The translations under genes were made by a program, and so were the position numbers. Below the pieces are notes generated by a model. That model made no database searches. It saw only the letters and a list, made by a program, of their open reading frames with translations, and was not told the DNA's origin. A stretch of 33,649 bases of DNA from JBJFGR01 sp051892875 (lineage in GTDB: Bacteria > Pseudomonadota > Gammaproteobacteria > Enterobacterales > Succinivibrionaceae), in the NCBI GenBank assembly GCA_051892875.1, contig JBJFGR010000130.1, forward strand, positions 1 to 33,649, in the 5' to 3' direction. Positions 8,701 through 19,600 of the stretch are shown piece after piece (position 1 is the first letter of the stretch; the number at the start of each line of letters is the position of its first letter).

Positions 8701-10419
8701 GCTGAATATTGTGTAAATGCAGATCAGATTCAGATTAAGATGGCGCAAGGTGCTAAGCCTGGAGAAGGTGGTCAGTTGCCAGGTCATAAAGTTTCTGAAT
8801 ATATTGGTTTCTTACGTCATAGTGTTCCTGGTGTTGGTTTAATTTCACCTCCACCTCACCATGATATTTACTCAATTGAAGATTTAGCTCAATTGATTCA
8901 TGACTTAAAGAATGTTAATCCAAAAGCATCAATATCTGTTAAGTTAGTATCTGAAGTAGGTGTTGGTACAGTAGCTGCTGGTGTGGCAAAGGCTAAGGCG
9001 GACCATATAGTTATTGCTGGTCATGATGGTGGTACAGGTGCTTCTCCTCAGTCGTCTATTAAGCATGCAGGTTCTGCATGGGAATTAGGTTTGTCTGAAG
9101 CACAGCAAACATTAGTTTTAAATAGATTACGTGGTCGTGTACGTGTACAGGTAGATGGTCAAATTAAGACAGGTCGTGACGTTGTTATTGGTGCATTGTT
9201 AGGTGCTGATGAATTTGGTTTTGCTACAGCTCCTTTAGTTGCATCAGGTTGTATAATGATGCGTAAGTGTCAATTAAATACTTGTCCTGTTGGTGTTGCA
9301 ACACAAGATCCAGTATTACGTAAGCGTTTTGCTGGTAGACCTGAACATGTTGTAAGATATTTCTTCTACGTAGCTGAAGAAGTTCGTGAAATTATGGCAT
9401 CTATGGGTATAAGAAAGTTCGATGAATTAATCGGCCATTCTGAATACTTAGATAAGAGAGCTGGTATTGAACATTGGAAGGCAAAGGGATTAGATTTCTC
9501 AAAGATATTCTATCAACCAGAAAGAACTGAATCAACAGCTATCATGAATAGTGAAACACAGGATCACTGCTTAGATAAGTCTCTTGATAACGTTTTAATT
9601 GCAAAAGCTCAAGATGCTATTAATAATGGTAAGAAAGTAGAATTTTCATCAAATATTATCAATGTAAATAGAACCGTTGGTGCAATGATATCAGGGGCAG
9701 TTGCTGAAAAGTATGGTGATCATGGTTTAGCTGATGATACTATTAAGGTTCATTTAACAGGTACAGCTGGTCAATCATTTGCAGCATTCCTTGCAGGTGG
9801 TATTACTTTTGATTTAATAGGTGAAGCAAATGACTACGTTGGTAAGAGTATGTCTGGTGGTAAGTTGATTATTCATCCAAGTGCTGATTTCTCAGGACGT
9901 AGTAATGAAAACATTATTTGTGGTAATACATGTTTATATGGTGCTACAAGTGGTGAAGCTTATATTTCAGGTGTGGCCGGTGAACGTTTTGCAGTTCGTA
10001 ATTCAGGTGCTACAGCTGTTATTGAAGGTGTTGGTGACCATGGTTGTGAATACATGACAGGTGGTACAGTTGTTGTTTTAGGAAATACTGGTCGTAACTT
10101 TGCAGCAGGTATGTCTGGTGGTATTGCTTATGTTTATGATGTAACAGGTAAGTTCCATGATAACTGTAACTTAACACAGGTTACTTTAGAAACTGTTCAA
10201 CCAGCTAATAAGCAGTCTAAGGTCGAACCACGTCATTTGGATATGGCAGATGAAGAAATATTAAGAAAATATATCAGTAATCATGCTGAGTTTACAGGTA
10301 GTCAGATTGCTAAAGATATTTTAGCAAACTGGGAACAATCATTAGCTAAGTTTGTCAAAGTGTTCCCTGTTGAATATCGTCAAGCTTTAGCTCATCTTGC
10401 TGTTAAGAAGGAGGCTTAA
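5785..10419 (+). CDS. gltB: glutamate synthase (NADPH) large subunit
   Basis: 1544 residues; the alpha subunit of bacterial GOGAT, which turns 2-oxoglutarate plus glutamine into two glutamates with electrons from GltD. Domains in order: short propeptide (1-21), type II glutamine amidotransferase domain starting at the nucleophile Cys22 (DACGVGFVAHMKG), central linker domain, FMN-binding synthase domain (about 850-1220) and the C-terminal GXGXG beta-helix (about 1270-1500). The 3Fe-4S ligands are Cys1156, Cys1162 and Cys1167 (CIMMRKCQLNTCPVG). The start may be GTG 5785 or ATG 5788; AGAGGA at 5772-5777 serves either. The first 270 bp or so are visibly richer in G+C than the rest. It precedes gltD by 2 bp. 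Confidence 0.97.
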   Translation: MMDSALPKRQGLYDPANEHDACGVGFVAHMKGEKSHSIVEQGLLILKNINHRGAVGADPLQGDGAGILIQIPDQLYRDDMIQKGVSLPAAGEYGVGMVFLPREAASCKACEEEIERAVRAEGQVVLGWRDVPVNAECPMSPTVKATEPVIRQIFVGRGKDVLVTDALERKLYIIRKRSSKAIKNLNLKHCGEFYISSFSARTIVYKGLLLADQVGLYYRDLADARCVSALAMVHQRFSTNTFPSWALAHPFRMIAHNGEINTVRGNVNWMRAREKCVHSPVLGDDLEKVWPLIYPGQSDSASFDNALELLTMSGYSLAHAVMMMIPEAWEKHNTMDPKRHAFYEYHAAMMEPWDGPAAVAFTDGRQIGATLDRNGLRPARYLVTKDDLVVMASESGVLPIDDSRILKKWKLQPGKMFLIDMEQGRIIDDAEIKNALATAKPYSEWINKIRIKIDDLKSLSGDVAPIEHEASLLDMQQLFGYTQEDIKRLMLPMAINGQEPIASMGNDASLTVLSKKNKTLYDYFRQVFAQVTNPPIDPIREDMVMSLVSFIGPRPNLLNSTDINPPIRLEVEQPILSELQIEQIRNIEKYTNGKFRSHELDITYPLDWGKEGIEARLASLACEAEDAVKEGANILIITDRKVSKTRVAIPALLATSTVHLRLVNAGLRTSTGLVVETGSAREVHHFALLAGYGAEAIHPYIAIETLRELAEGNKAKEEEYIAHYVKAIGKGLCKTMSKMGISTYMSYTGAQVFEAVGLTKEFVDKYFTNTSSNVEGIGLFEVAQEAINFHTEAFGNDPLLENDLDAGGEYNYRVRGEDHMWTPEAIADLQHAVRTENGNAYKQYANIINDQSKRHLTLRGLFEIKKPFDPIDISEVEPAKEIVKRFATGAMSLGSISTEAHTNLAIAMNRIGGKSNTGEGGEDAKRFSPVTKKTMLSEIIGEGRIERDIELEPGDSLRSAIKQVASGRFGVTAEYCVNADQIQIKMAQGAKPGEGGQLPGHKVSEYIGFLRHSVPGVGLISPPPHHDIYSIEDLAQLIHDLKNVNPKASISVKLVSEVGVGTVAAGVAKAKADHIVIAGHDGGTGASPQSSIKHAGSAWELGLSEAQQTLVLNRLRGRVRVQVDGQIKTGRDVVIGALLGADEFGFATAPLVASGCIMMRKCQLNTCPVGVATQDPVLRKRFAGRPEHVVRYFFYVAEEVREIMASMGIRKFDELIGHSEYLDKRAGIEHWKAKGLDFSKIFYQPERTESTAIMNSETQDHCLDKSLDNVLIAKAQDAINNGKKVEFSSNIINVNRTVGAMISGAVAEKYGDHGLADDTIKVHLTGTAGQSFAAFLAGGITFDLIGEANDYVGKSMSGGKLIIHPSADFSGRSNENIICGNTCLYGATSGEAYISGVAGERFAVRNSGATAVIEGVGDHGCEYMTGGTVVVLGNTGRNFAAGMSGGIAYVYDVTGKFHDNCNLTQVTLETVQPANKQSKVEPRHLDMADEEILRKYISNHAEFTGSQIAKDILANWEQSLAKFVKVFPVEYRQALAHLAVKKEA

Positions 10420-10421
10420 AA

Positions 10422-11924
10422 ATGGGCAAGCCAACTGGTTTTTTAGAATATGCTCGTATCAATGAAACACATTTAAGTGTTGAGGAACGTTTGAAGAATT
10501 ATGATGAATTCACTCCAACTTTAACTGATGAACAGGCAAAGATTCAGGCAGCTCGTTGTATGGATTGTGGTATTCCATTTTGTAGTAACGCATGTCCTGT
10601 ACACAATGTAATTCCTGATTTTAATGATTTAGTTTATCATGGGGAATTTGAAAAGGCTGTTCAAGTTTTACATAGTGCAAGTAATTTTCCTGAAGTTACA
10701 GGTCGTGTTTGTCCTGCATTATGTGAAGCTGCTTGTAGCTGTGGTTTAAGTGGTAATTCTATGATTTCTGCAGAAGAAACAACTTCTGTTGGTATTAGAT
10801 CTATTGAAAGAAAGATAATTGATAGAGCTTGGGATCATGGATTAGTTAAACCAATTATTGTTAAAGTTAAAACAGGTAAAAAAGTAGCAGTGGTGGGTTC
10901 TGGTCCAAGTGGTTTAGCTTGTGCTCAGCAACTTGTTAGAGCAGGTCATAGTGTAACTGTTTATGAAAAGAGTAGTCATATTGGCGGTTTAATGAGATTT
11001 GGAATACCAGATTTTAAACTTCCTAAATCATTAATAGACCGCCGTATTGATCAAATGGAAGCTGAAGGAATTCTTTTTATGCCAAATACTTTGGTAGCTG
11101 ATACTGAAAAGCTACCAAAAGGTGTTAATAACGATGCTACAAAAGTTGTAAGTCCAAAGCAATTATTAGCTGATTATGATGCTGTAGTTTTATGTGGTGG
11201 TTCAGAAACTCCAAGAGATTTGAATATACCTGGTCGTGATTTAAAGAATATTCATTTTGCTTTAGAGTTCTTAATTGGACAAAATAAGGAAGTGAATGGT
11301 GGTAAAAAGAATCCTATAAATGTAAAAGGTAAGCATGTGGTTGTTATCGGTGGCGGTGATACTGGTGCTGATTGTGTTGGTACTTCAAACCGTCATGGTG
11401 CAGCTTCAGTTACTCAAATTGAAGTTATGCCAAAACCACCTTTAAAGTATGATGTACAAACAACCTGGCCAGATTGGCCACGAGTATTCCGTACTTATAC
11501 ATCTCATGAAGAAGGTTGTGAAAGATTATTTAGCCTAAATACAACAGAATTTGTTGGTGAAAATGGTGTTTTAAAATCTATCAAAGTTTCTAGTTGTGAA
11601 TTTAAGGACGGAAAATTAGTAAACATACCTGGTACAGAAAAGATTTTACAAGCTGACTATGTGTTCTTAGCAATGGGGTTTGTTCATCCGCTTGATGCTG
11701 TATTAGATGGTTTTGGTGTAGCAAGAGATAAGCGTGGTAATATACAGGCTAATCCTGATTGCAATGCTAAAGATGGTTTCCAAACTTCTGTAGAAAAAGT
11801 TTTTGCGGCTGGTGATATGCGTAGCGGTCAATCATTAGTAGTTAGAGCTATGAGTGAGGGTAGACGTTGTGCAAGAGCTGTTGATAAATACTTAATGGGA
11901 ACATCTTTATTGCCATCTTGCTAA
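10422..11924 (+). CDS. gltD: glutamate synthase (NADPH) small subunit
   Basis: 500 residues; the beta subunit that oxidises NADPH through FAD and two 4Fe-4S clusters and feeds electrons to GltB. The N-terminal cysteine groups are Cys46, 49, 54, 58 (CMDCGIPFCSNACPVHN) and Cys97, 101, 105, 107 (CPALCEAACSC). The FAD Rossmann motif VGSGPSGLACAQ lies near 158 and the NADPH motif GGGDTGADCVG near 309; the closing AAGDMRSGQSLVV block is intact. Length is slightly above E. coli GltD (472). A strong AAGGAGG (about 10408-10414) inside the end of gltB supplies the ribosome binding site. A Rho-independent terminator follows at 11950. Confidence 0.97.
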   Translation: MGKPTGFLEYARINETHLSVEERLKNYDEFTPTLTDEQAKIQAARCMDCGIPFCSNACPVHNVIPDFNDLVYHGEFEKAVQVLHSASNFPEVTGRVCPALCEAACSCGLSGNSMISAEETTSVGIRSIERKIIDRAWDHGLVKPIIVKVKTGKKVAVVGSGPSGLACAQQLVRAGHSVTVYEKSSHIGGLMRFGIPDFKLPKSLIDRRIDQMEAEGILFMPNTLVADTEKLPKGVNNDATKVVSPKQLLADYDAVVLCGGSETPRDLNIPGRDLKNIHFALEFLIGQNKEVNGGKKNPINVKGKHVVVIGGGDTGADCVGTSNRHGAASVTQIEVMPKPPLKYDVQTTWPDWPRVFRTYTSHEEGCERLFSLNTTEFVGENGVLKSIKVSSCEFKDGKLVNIPGTEKILQADYVFLAMGFVHPLDAVLDGFGVARDKRGNIQANPDCNAKDGFQTSVEKVFAAGDMRSGQSLVVRAMSEGRRCARAVDKYLMGTSLLPSC

Positions 11925-11949
11925 TAAAAGTTATTAGTTGATAATAAAT

Positions 11950-11979
11950 AGCTGTAGTTAAAACTACAGCTTTTTTTTG
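11950..11979 (+). terminator. Rho-independent terminator of gltBD
   Basis: AGCTGTAG (11950-11957) and CTACAGCT (11964-11971) form a perfect 8-bp stem with loop TTAAAA, followed by an eight-T run (11971-11978), 25 nt after the gltD stop. Confidence 0.92.
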
Positions 11980-11986
11980 TTAAAGC

Positions 11987-12507
11987 TTATGCTGTCTTTG
12001 TCAGATAGAAATAGGGGTATTGAGATTTTATTAAATATCTAATAAAAAATCTTGCTATCAAACTAATAATAGACAACAAGTATAGTTTAATTATTACTTG
12101 CTTAGATGTTTTATTTTCTGTAGTAAGATAGATATCTGCTTCACCTGAGTTTCCTGGTAACTTATAATTTACTGTATATGCATTTAAAACAACTTGTCCT
12201 AATAGATTTGGTATATTTAGATTAATATTGTTATTTATTACAGTTTTTAATTTACTACCAAATGAATTTATAAAGGTTTTATCAGATATTTTTTATTACC
12301 ACAGAATTAGAAAAAATTATCCATTAACTTCAATAGCTTATGATTTTTTATAGATACAAAAAACAAATATTTAACCTATTAAAAAAATCATTTATAAGTC
12401 TCTAATGCTTTCGATAATCGATTTATATTATCGTTATCATATAATACTTTTATATGATTTTTGATATCATCACTGGTTTTTGTTTTATCTAAGAGTTTGA
12501 GCCTTAC
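11987..12507 (-). pseudogene. decayed reading frame, C-terminal membrane-anchor remnant
   Basis: The minus strand keeps an open frame from 12292 to a stop at 11987 (about 100 codons) with no start codon. It reads as a plausible protein end: a polar, possibly beta-rich part (LLGQVVLNAYTVNYKLPG) followed by one hydrophobic segment (LYLLSIISLIARFFIRYLI). Removing one A from the six-A run near 12288-12293 would join it to an upstream frame reading SNSVVIK. Another short coding-like stretch of 39 codons (LLDKTKTSDDIKNHIK) lies at 12388-12507. Together these suggest a gene destroyed by frameshifts. I do not recognise the family, and chance ORFs in AT-rich DNA are an alternative. Confidence 0.42.
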
Positions 12508-12832
12508 TTAAAAAAGTTTGATTAAAGAAAAAAGTTAAAATTGATTAAGAAAGTATAAATAATACTAATAGAGATTGAGGTTGTTTTTCATTTATTTGAT
12601 GAAAAATTTAAGTGTGATCAAAGTATTTGAAACTTATCTGTTGTATTTTTATTTAAAAAGTTTAGAAAAATCTTAATTAAATGATAGTTTTAAAGAATTA
12701 TATTTTAAACGATTATTAATTAATAAAATAAAATATATATCTATAATGAAATTATAATTAAATTATGTTATTCTAAGGTAGAGATTATTTAAATTATGAG
12801 TTTTGTTATAAATAATTAACGGAGACAGAGAA
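12508..12832. other. AT-rich leader region ahead of recC
   Basis: About 325 bp without a gene. Several TATAAT-like hexamers occur (for example in the stretches around 12741 and 12757), but base composition makes them uninformative and no good -35 goes with them. A GGAG (12821-12824) precedes the recC ATG at 12833. Confidence 0.45.
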
Positions 12833-15800
12833 ATGGGTAAATTTACAGTATACCATTCAAATGATTTATCAGTACTAGTTAAATTAGGAAATTATCTAAT
12901 AAAAAAAGATCCTGTAAGAGATCCTTTTTATAGAGAGCAGATACTTGTACAAAGTGTGGGTATGAAAACCTATATATTCCAACAGTTGGCTAATGAAAAT
13001 GGTATTGTTGCCATGATTAATTACGACTTGTTATGGAATTATGTTTGGAAGCTTGGTAAAACCTATGTTCCTAATTTTCCTCAAGATAATCCTTATGATT
13101 TAACAACCTTAACTGCAAATATTATAAGTATAATAAATAAAAAAGAAATTTTTTCTAAACCTGAATTCGAAAGTATAAAAAATTACATTTTAGATTCAAA
13201 TGGTAATATTAATGATTTTAGAATGTATCAAACAGCAGCAGCTTTAGCTGATATTTATGATCAATACCAAATATATCGTCGTGATTGGATAATGTCTTGG
13301 GAAGGTAAAAATACGTTAGATCATCAACCTGATTATGAATCATGGATAATAAAATTAAATAGTAGCAATAAACTCAATAATGTTCTTAGTAGTAAGGATC
13401 CTAAGGATTATAAGTGGCAGGGGATTTTGTGGAATCAATATATTAAGCCTAATTATAAGGAAGAATATAAAGAGTTTGATCGTGTAACTGCTGTTACAAT
13501 GCTTAAAGAATTTTTAAAAGATAAGATTGAAGCTAAGAAACAAAATTCTAATTTAGAAATAATAGGTCTGCCAAAGAGAATATTCATTTATGGGGTATCT
13601 AGTTTAGCACCAGAATTATTAGAAATCTTTTTATTATTAGGTCAGCTAACAGATGTTCATTATATGCTTCAAAACCCTTGTGAATTGTATTGGGGAGATT
13701 TGTTTGACAATTACAGCGCTCAAATCAAAAAACTAAAAAGTTTATCATCAAAGCATTATAAGTTTGTTGATTGTAAAAAGAGTTCAGTTGGTTCGTTAGG
13801 TTTATGTGATGAATCCTTTAAGGAAGAAGATGGAGAATATGAAAGATATACAGGATTAAACACTGATAACTACGATTTAGATACTAACGAAATTCAGGTA
13901 GGTAATCCTTTATTACTTTCTTTTGGTAAACAAGGAAGAGACAATCTTGCTTTACTTATGGAAATGACGGCTAATCAGGAAACTGGAGATATTCAAGCTT
14001 TTGTTGAACCATCAAAAGATACTTTACTAGGTAAGATTAAACATGATATTTTTTCATTAAATAATGCAACAGAAACATCTGAATCTTATGTAATAAAAGA
14101 TGATGATGAATCATTATCTATTCATTCATGTTCAAGTCCATTACGTGAGGTTCAAGTTCTTTACGATAATATGCTTCGAATATTTGAACGTGATCCAGAT
14201 TTAACACCAAGAGACGTTGTAGTAATGATTCCAAAGATTTCTACATATTCTCCATTTATTGATTCTGTTTTTGGTACAAATTCTAGATTATTGACTAATG
14301 AAGAAGGAAAGCTTATTAAACTCCCGTACTCGATAAATGATAGGTGTATTAATGAAGAAAGCCCATTTGTAGGGAGTATAGTATTTTTGTTAAATATAAA
14401 TAATGCCGATATAAAGGCACAAGATATTAACTATCTAATTTCTGTAGAGCAAATAAGAAGTAAGTTTAATATTTCATTTGATGATGTTAAAACAATACAA
14501 GAAATGATTGTTAATAATAAGATTTATAGATGGTTAGATGATAGTGATTCTGAAAACTATACAAATGGTGAATGTAGTTATAAATATCCAAGTAACTTTA
14601 CAGCAGGCTTAGATAGATTATTACTAGGATCTATGATGCCTTTATCGGAAGATGATACTGTATATAATCCAGAATACGAAGGTCAAATGGTATCTGTTAT
14701 TGGTAATTTCTATATGCTTATTGAAATGCTTAAGAAATTCCGTAGTCTTCTAAAGACTAAAAGAACTGCTGAAGAATGGGATGACTTTATTGAAATTGAG
14801 CTTCTAAATAAATTTTATAAATTTACTGATAATGATTCATTCTCTTTAAAGGCTATTAATGTAGCAAGACAGAAACTTAAACGTGCATTTGCACGCTTTA
14901 AAGAAGAATCAAGCCAGACAAAATTATCGGCAAGTGTAATTGCTAGATACTTAGATGAAACTATTTCGTCAAGTCCTGGGATAAGTCATTTCTTGACAGG
15001 TAAGATTACATTTTGTTCATTTATACCAATGAGATCAATTCCCTTTAAGCATGTGTTTATGTTAGGTATGAATGACTCGGATTTTCCTCGTCAGCCAGTA
15101 TATATAAACTTTGACTTAATGCATAATTATTTTAGAAAGGGGGATCGTAGTAGTAGAAATGATGATCGCTATATGTTCCTAGAAGCTCTATTATCAGCGG
15201 AACAAAGTGTATATATTTCTTATACAGGCAGAAATCCTGCAACTAACGAGCTTATGAATCCATCGGTCTTAGTTACTGAACTACTAAATTACATCAAGCA
15301 AAGTTGTACTGTTAATATTAATCATCAACAAGAAAAGATTAAACCATCAGCTTTGGTTGAAAAGTTTATTTGTAGTGAAGCACCACTAGATCAATTGCAT
15401 ATTGAAAACTTTAATCCAAATAATAATCCTTCATATCAAAAACAATGGTTCTTTAAGCCAAAACAAGATGAAACACAAAACTGGAATTCTTCAATCATAA
15501 ACTTTTGTGACGGTATGTTTTTTTCAGGAAAGCTTATTCCAAATGAAAATACTAAGGAAATAGAAATCGATTTAAATGATTTAATTAAATTTTATAAAGC
15601 TCCTTATAAATATTTTGTACAAAGTGTTATGAAAATTTACACCCCTAAGGTAGATAAGATTTATAACGAAGAAGAGTTTATTATAAGTAATCTTGATGGA
15701 TATGATGTAAAAGCAGCTTTTTGGAATAACACATCATTAGATATTGATAATTATTTAAGTATTTTACAGCAAAAAGGTAAATTACCGATTGGTGGTATTG

Positions 15801-16684
15801 GAACTTACAATAAGAATAAGTACAAAAATGCTTTTCTTCCATTTGAGAATTTTAAAAATAAATTGCAAGATAAAGTAAAAAATGTAGCTAAAAGTATAGA
15901 TATATCATTCAAAATTATTGTTAATGATGTGCCTAATAATAACGAGGAATTACAAGAATTAAGGAAAAGTAAATTTAACTTATTAAATATTGGGAAAAAA
16001 GAAAGAACTGTAACTGTAAGAATTAAAGGAAGAATAGATAATATTTTTGGTAAGTATATTTTTGAGCAAAATTCTTACAATTATGGCTATAAACTTGTAA
16101 GTTCCTCTTATATAAAATTACTTGCTCTAATTACAGATCAGAATGATAAAAACAAATCAATTGATTATGAATATTTAACTTTAGATAGGGATAATGTTAT
16201 AGCAGGATTATCATTTAATAGAGTTTCTATTAAAGATATCTTAGTTCAATTTAGAAGACTAATAGAGTTATATTTATGGTCACATATTAAAGTATTACCT
16301 TGGTCAAATAAGATTTTAGATTTAGATAAAGTTATTGTAGATATAAATAAAAACTCTAGTGGAACTAAAGTACCAGTAGAAAATGAGGCGTTAGAAAAAC
16401 TTAAAAAATTAGCAGGCGTATTAAGTTACCAAGAAAAGGAGTACAACAGAAATAAGGATTACAATAAAAATGCCGACATGGATTATGTAAATGGTGATAA
16501 TTTATTGGAGTATTATTCTATAGTAGATGCCATACTTAATGACACAGAACCAGATAATGAACTAGCTTATTTAAAAATAGAGTTTTTTAGATTTGTACAA
16601 GCGTTGATTGAGCGGGTAACTAATGATGAATCAAATATAAATGATGTCCAACAATTATCAAGGGTATTATGGGAGGAACAATAA
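12833..16684 (+). CDS. recC: exodeoxyribonuclease V subunit RecC
   Basis: 1283 residues (E. coli RecC 1122). RecC is the Chi-scanning scaffold of RecBCD, with a dead helicase fold. Recognisable parts are the N-terminal YHSNDLSVL ... PFYREQILVQSVGMKTY, the inactive helicase core (SIHSCSSPLREVQVLYDNML near 437-456; TPRDVVVMIPKISTY near 464-478), and FCSFIPMRSIPFKHVFMLGMNDSDFPR near 725-752, a typical RecC signature. The C-terminal third is lysine/asparagine-rich and more diverged. GGAG precedes the ATG. It heads recC-recB-recD; ptrA, which separates recC and recB in E. coli, is absent. The gene ends 1 nt before recB. Confidence 0.95.
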   Translation: MGKFTVYHSNDLSVLVKLGNYLIKKDPVRDPFYREQILVQSVGMKTYIFQQLANENGIVAMINYDLLWNYVWKLGKTYVPNFPQDNPYDLTTLTANIISIINKKEIFSKPEFESIKNYILDSNGNINDFRMYQTAAALADIYDQYQIYRRDWIMSWEGKNTLDHQPDYESWIIKLNSSNKLNNVLSSKDPKDYKWQGILWNQYIKPNYKEEYKEFDRVTAVTMLKEFLKDKIEAKKQNSNLEIIGLPKRIFIYGVSSLAPELLEIFLLLGQLTDVHYMLQNPCELYWGDLFDNYSAQIKKLKSLSSKHYKFVDCKKSSVGSLGLCDESFKEEDGEYERYTGLNTDNYDLDTNEIQVGNPLLLSFGKQGRDNLALLMEMTANQETGDIQAFVEPSKDTLLGKIKHDIFSLNNATETSESYVIKDDDESLSIHSCSSPLREVQVLYDNMLRIFERDPDLTPRDVVVMIPKISTYSPFIDSVFGTNSRLLTNEEGKLIKLPYSINDRCINEESPFVGSIVFLLNINNADIKAQDINYLISVEQIRSKFNISFDDVKTIQEMIVNNKIYRWLDDSDSENYTNGECSYKYPSNFTAGLDRLLLGSMMPLSEDDTVYNPEYEGQMVSVIGNFYMLIEMLKKFRSLLKTKRTAEEWDDFIEIELLNKFYKFTDNDSFSLKAINVARQKLKRAFARFKEESSQTKLSASVIARYLDETISSSPGISHFLTGKITFCSFIPMRSIPFKHVFMLGMNDSDFPRQPVYINFDLMHNYFRKGDRSSRNDDRYMFLEALLSAEQSVYISYTGRNPATNELMNPSVLVTELLNYIKQSCTVNINHQQEKIKPSALVEKFICSEAPLDQLHIENFNPNNNPSYQKQWFFKPKQDETQNWNSSIINFCDGMFFSGKLIPNENTKEIEIDLNDLIKFYKAPYKYFVQSVMKIYTPKVDKIYNEEEFIISNLDGYDVKAAFWNNTSLDIDNYLSILQQKGKLPIGGIGTYNKNKYKNAFLPFENFKNKLQDKVKNVAKSIDISFKIIVNDVPNNNEELQELRKSKFNLLNIGKKERTVTVRIKGRIDNIFGKYIFEQNSYNYGYKLVSSSYIKLLALITDQNDKNKSIDYEYLTLDRDNVIAGLSFNRVSIKDILVQFRRLIELYLWSHIKVLPWSNKILDLDKVIVDINKNSSGTKVPVENEALEKLKKLAGVLSYQEKEYNRNKDYNKNADMDYVNGDNLLEYYSIVDAILNDTEPDNELAYLKIEFFRFVQALIERVTNDESNINDVQQLSRVLWEEQ

Positions 16685-16685
16685 A

Positions 16686-19600
16686 ATGACAAGTTTAGAT
16701 AATAAGAGTATGGTTGTAGAACAATCTGTTATTTCAAGATTTAACTTAAATGGACCTGCAGTAGTTGCTGCTTCAGCAGGTACTGGTAAAACATATACTA
16801 TTACAGGACTTGTTGTAAGATTATTATTAGGTGATGATATTGCTAGACCATTGCTTATCGAAGAAATAATGCTTATGACTTTTACCAATGCTGCAACTCG
16901 AGATATGAAGCGCAAGGTTCGTGAGAAAATTGAAGAAATTTATGATTGCTTCTTGAATCCTACTAATGTTACTAATTCTAATACTTTTGAATATGATCTT
17001 TTGCATAAAAATAACGATGCTTGGCTTCAGGAGAGCAGAAAAAAATTAGCATTAAAACTCCTAAAAAATGCCATGACTTCTATGGATAAAGCAAATATAT
17101 CTACAATACATAGTTTCTGTGGTGGGCTTTTAAAAAAATACGCCATGGATTCCATGTATGACATAGGATCAACTCTTGTTAATGATGATAAAGAAATTAA
17201 GCAAGAAGCAATATATAAAGTTATTCAGAAATACATGTATGAATTATCTGGTGAAGAGATTGAAGCACTTGCGTTTCTTACTGAAAATAGTTGGGTGAAT
17301 TATACAAGAAGCAATATTGGTGATTTAACACGTTTTCTTTCACCTTATTACACTGATAAAGAAAGACAATTTTTAGAATATGAAAATGAACTAAAAACTA
17401 TAAAGGATATAATTCAGAAACCCAAAGAGTATATTGATAAATATAAGAAATCCAATGTTTACAATTTAATACAGAATATTGTAGATAATTGGAATACATA
17501 TAGTGAAGTATTTAAAGTTGAGTTAACAAATAAATTTAAAAAAGCTAAACCATCTTCACCTGATGTTTTTATTCCAATGTTTCTAAAGGATACTAATATT
17601 CTTAGCAGTTCTATTAATTCAAGAAAGAAAAAGTCATATCCAGAAATAGTTAAAGAAATAGATGAAATAACAGAGGCAATAAAAATAATTTTTGATGGTG
17701 TTACTACATCTAATATAAATGTTAAACAATATGTGACTCATATTATATTAAAGGAGGCAGCTGTAATTTACAAGGAATTAAAAGAAAAGCAAAGAATAAT
17801 CACTAATGATGATTTGCTTATCAATTTAAGAGATGCCTTACAATCAAAAACTAAGCAAGCTGATTTAGTTGCTGATGATGTACGTCAGCAATATCCTGTT
17901 GCTATAATCGATGAATTTCAAGATACAGATCCTGTGCAGTTTTCCATTGTGTCGAAACTTTATTTGTCATTTTTTGGAAAGAAAGTTCATAACGAAGAAT
18001 TTTTAGAAAAGGATGATCAGGATAAAGAATCATTAGAAAAGGCAATGGAAAATGATTTTTGTGGTTTCTATATTATAGGTGATAAAAAGCAGTCAATATA
18101 TCGTTTTAGAGGTGCTGATGTAAGTTGTTACGAAGATGCCGTAAAGAAAATTAAACTTTTATTCACAGAAGAAGAAAAAAATCGTCATATATTTACACTA
18201 GATAAAAATTTTCGTTCAACAGAAGGTTTTGTTAATGCAACAAATGAATTGTTTAAACTTGATATAATAAGTAGTGAAGAACCAAAATCAAATAGTGGAA
18301 AGAGTAAAGAAAATGAATCTGAAAATTTAGCTATATTACGAAGTGAAGGTTTTGATTTTGAACCTGTTAAAGCTAATGGTTTGAAATATGAATTTTATAA
18401 TAATGATAAAAATCATCATGATAATGGTAATTTTAAACAAGCTCCAGTTCAAATTGCTTGTATTGATAGTATTAAAGGAAATACAAAAGAATATTTAGCA
18501 AAATTATGTGTCAATCAAATAGTTTATGATTTAAGTTATGGACGTTTTATAAAAAATAGTTTTGATGAAAACTCTAATGATGCAGACAGTCCTATACCTA
18601 TTAAGCCTAATAATCTTACGGTATTGGTACGCTCATCTTCAGAATATAGCATAATTGAAAAAGCTTTAAGTAAGGTTGGTTTAACGTCTGTATATTGTTC
18701 TGATAGACGAAGTATAAAGCAAACAAAAGAGTTTGAATCTATTTTAAGTCTTATGAAGGCTGTAGATAATCCACAAGACAGAGGTAATATCAGAAATCTG
18801 CTCGTAAGTAGTTTTTTTGCAAATGATATAGAATTATATGAACAAAACCTTACCGATACAGAATATGAAGTGTTAATTAATGTACTCTCTGATTGTAAAG
18901 AAAAGTGGTTAGATAATACAATATTTGACATGTATGTACACTTTATGAATAATTTTAAGATATTAACAAATGATAAAGAAAAAATTTCAATTCACGAGCA
19001 TTTATTAAGACAAAGTGATGGTATGGCAAGGCTTACAAATTTGCAGCATGCAGCAGAAATTGCTCAAAAGTATAGTAGTAATGTAGCCGTACAAACAGAC
19101 CTTATTCCTTTATTTGAAAACATAATAAATAATAATACTTTAGGTGATGAAGATGAAATTGATAGTGAGGATTCAATGAAGCTTCGTTTGTCTGGTGATG
19201 AAAACACTATTAAAGTTTATACATATCATTCATCAAAAGGTCTAGAGTATGATATTGTTTATATGCCATTCATTGGAAGTTCTTCTAATTGTAGTGTAGA
19301 TGTTTTTACAATTAATGAAGTTAAAAATAATGATAAAAAATTTTTAGATATAAGTTTATCGACTCAAAGTAAAAATTTTGAAATACAACAAACAAGGGAG
19401 GAAGAATTAAGACTATGGTACGTAGCAGCTACAAGGCCTAAGTATAAAATGTACTTATGGTTTAATAAAAATCAAAAAAACTATAAATCTGAAGTTTTTA
19501 AAATGTTAGTGCCATTATTAGATAATGAATCAATTTTTATTCCAGAGTTATTCAATATTATAAATGATACATTTATTCCTAATTTAGCGTATGAAACATA

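Noticed and set aside
16641..16685. Longer recB start inside recC
   Set aside because: ATG 16686 has GGGAGG at the right distance and follows the recC stop directly; the extension has no family support.
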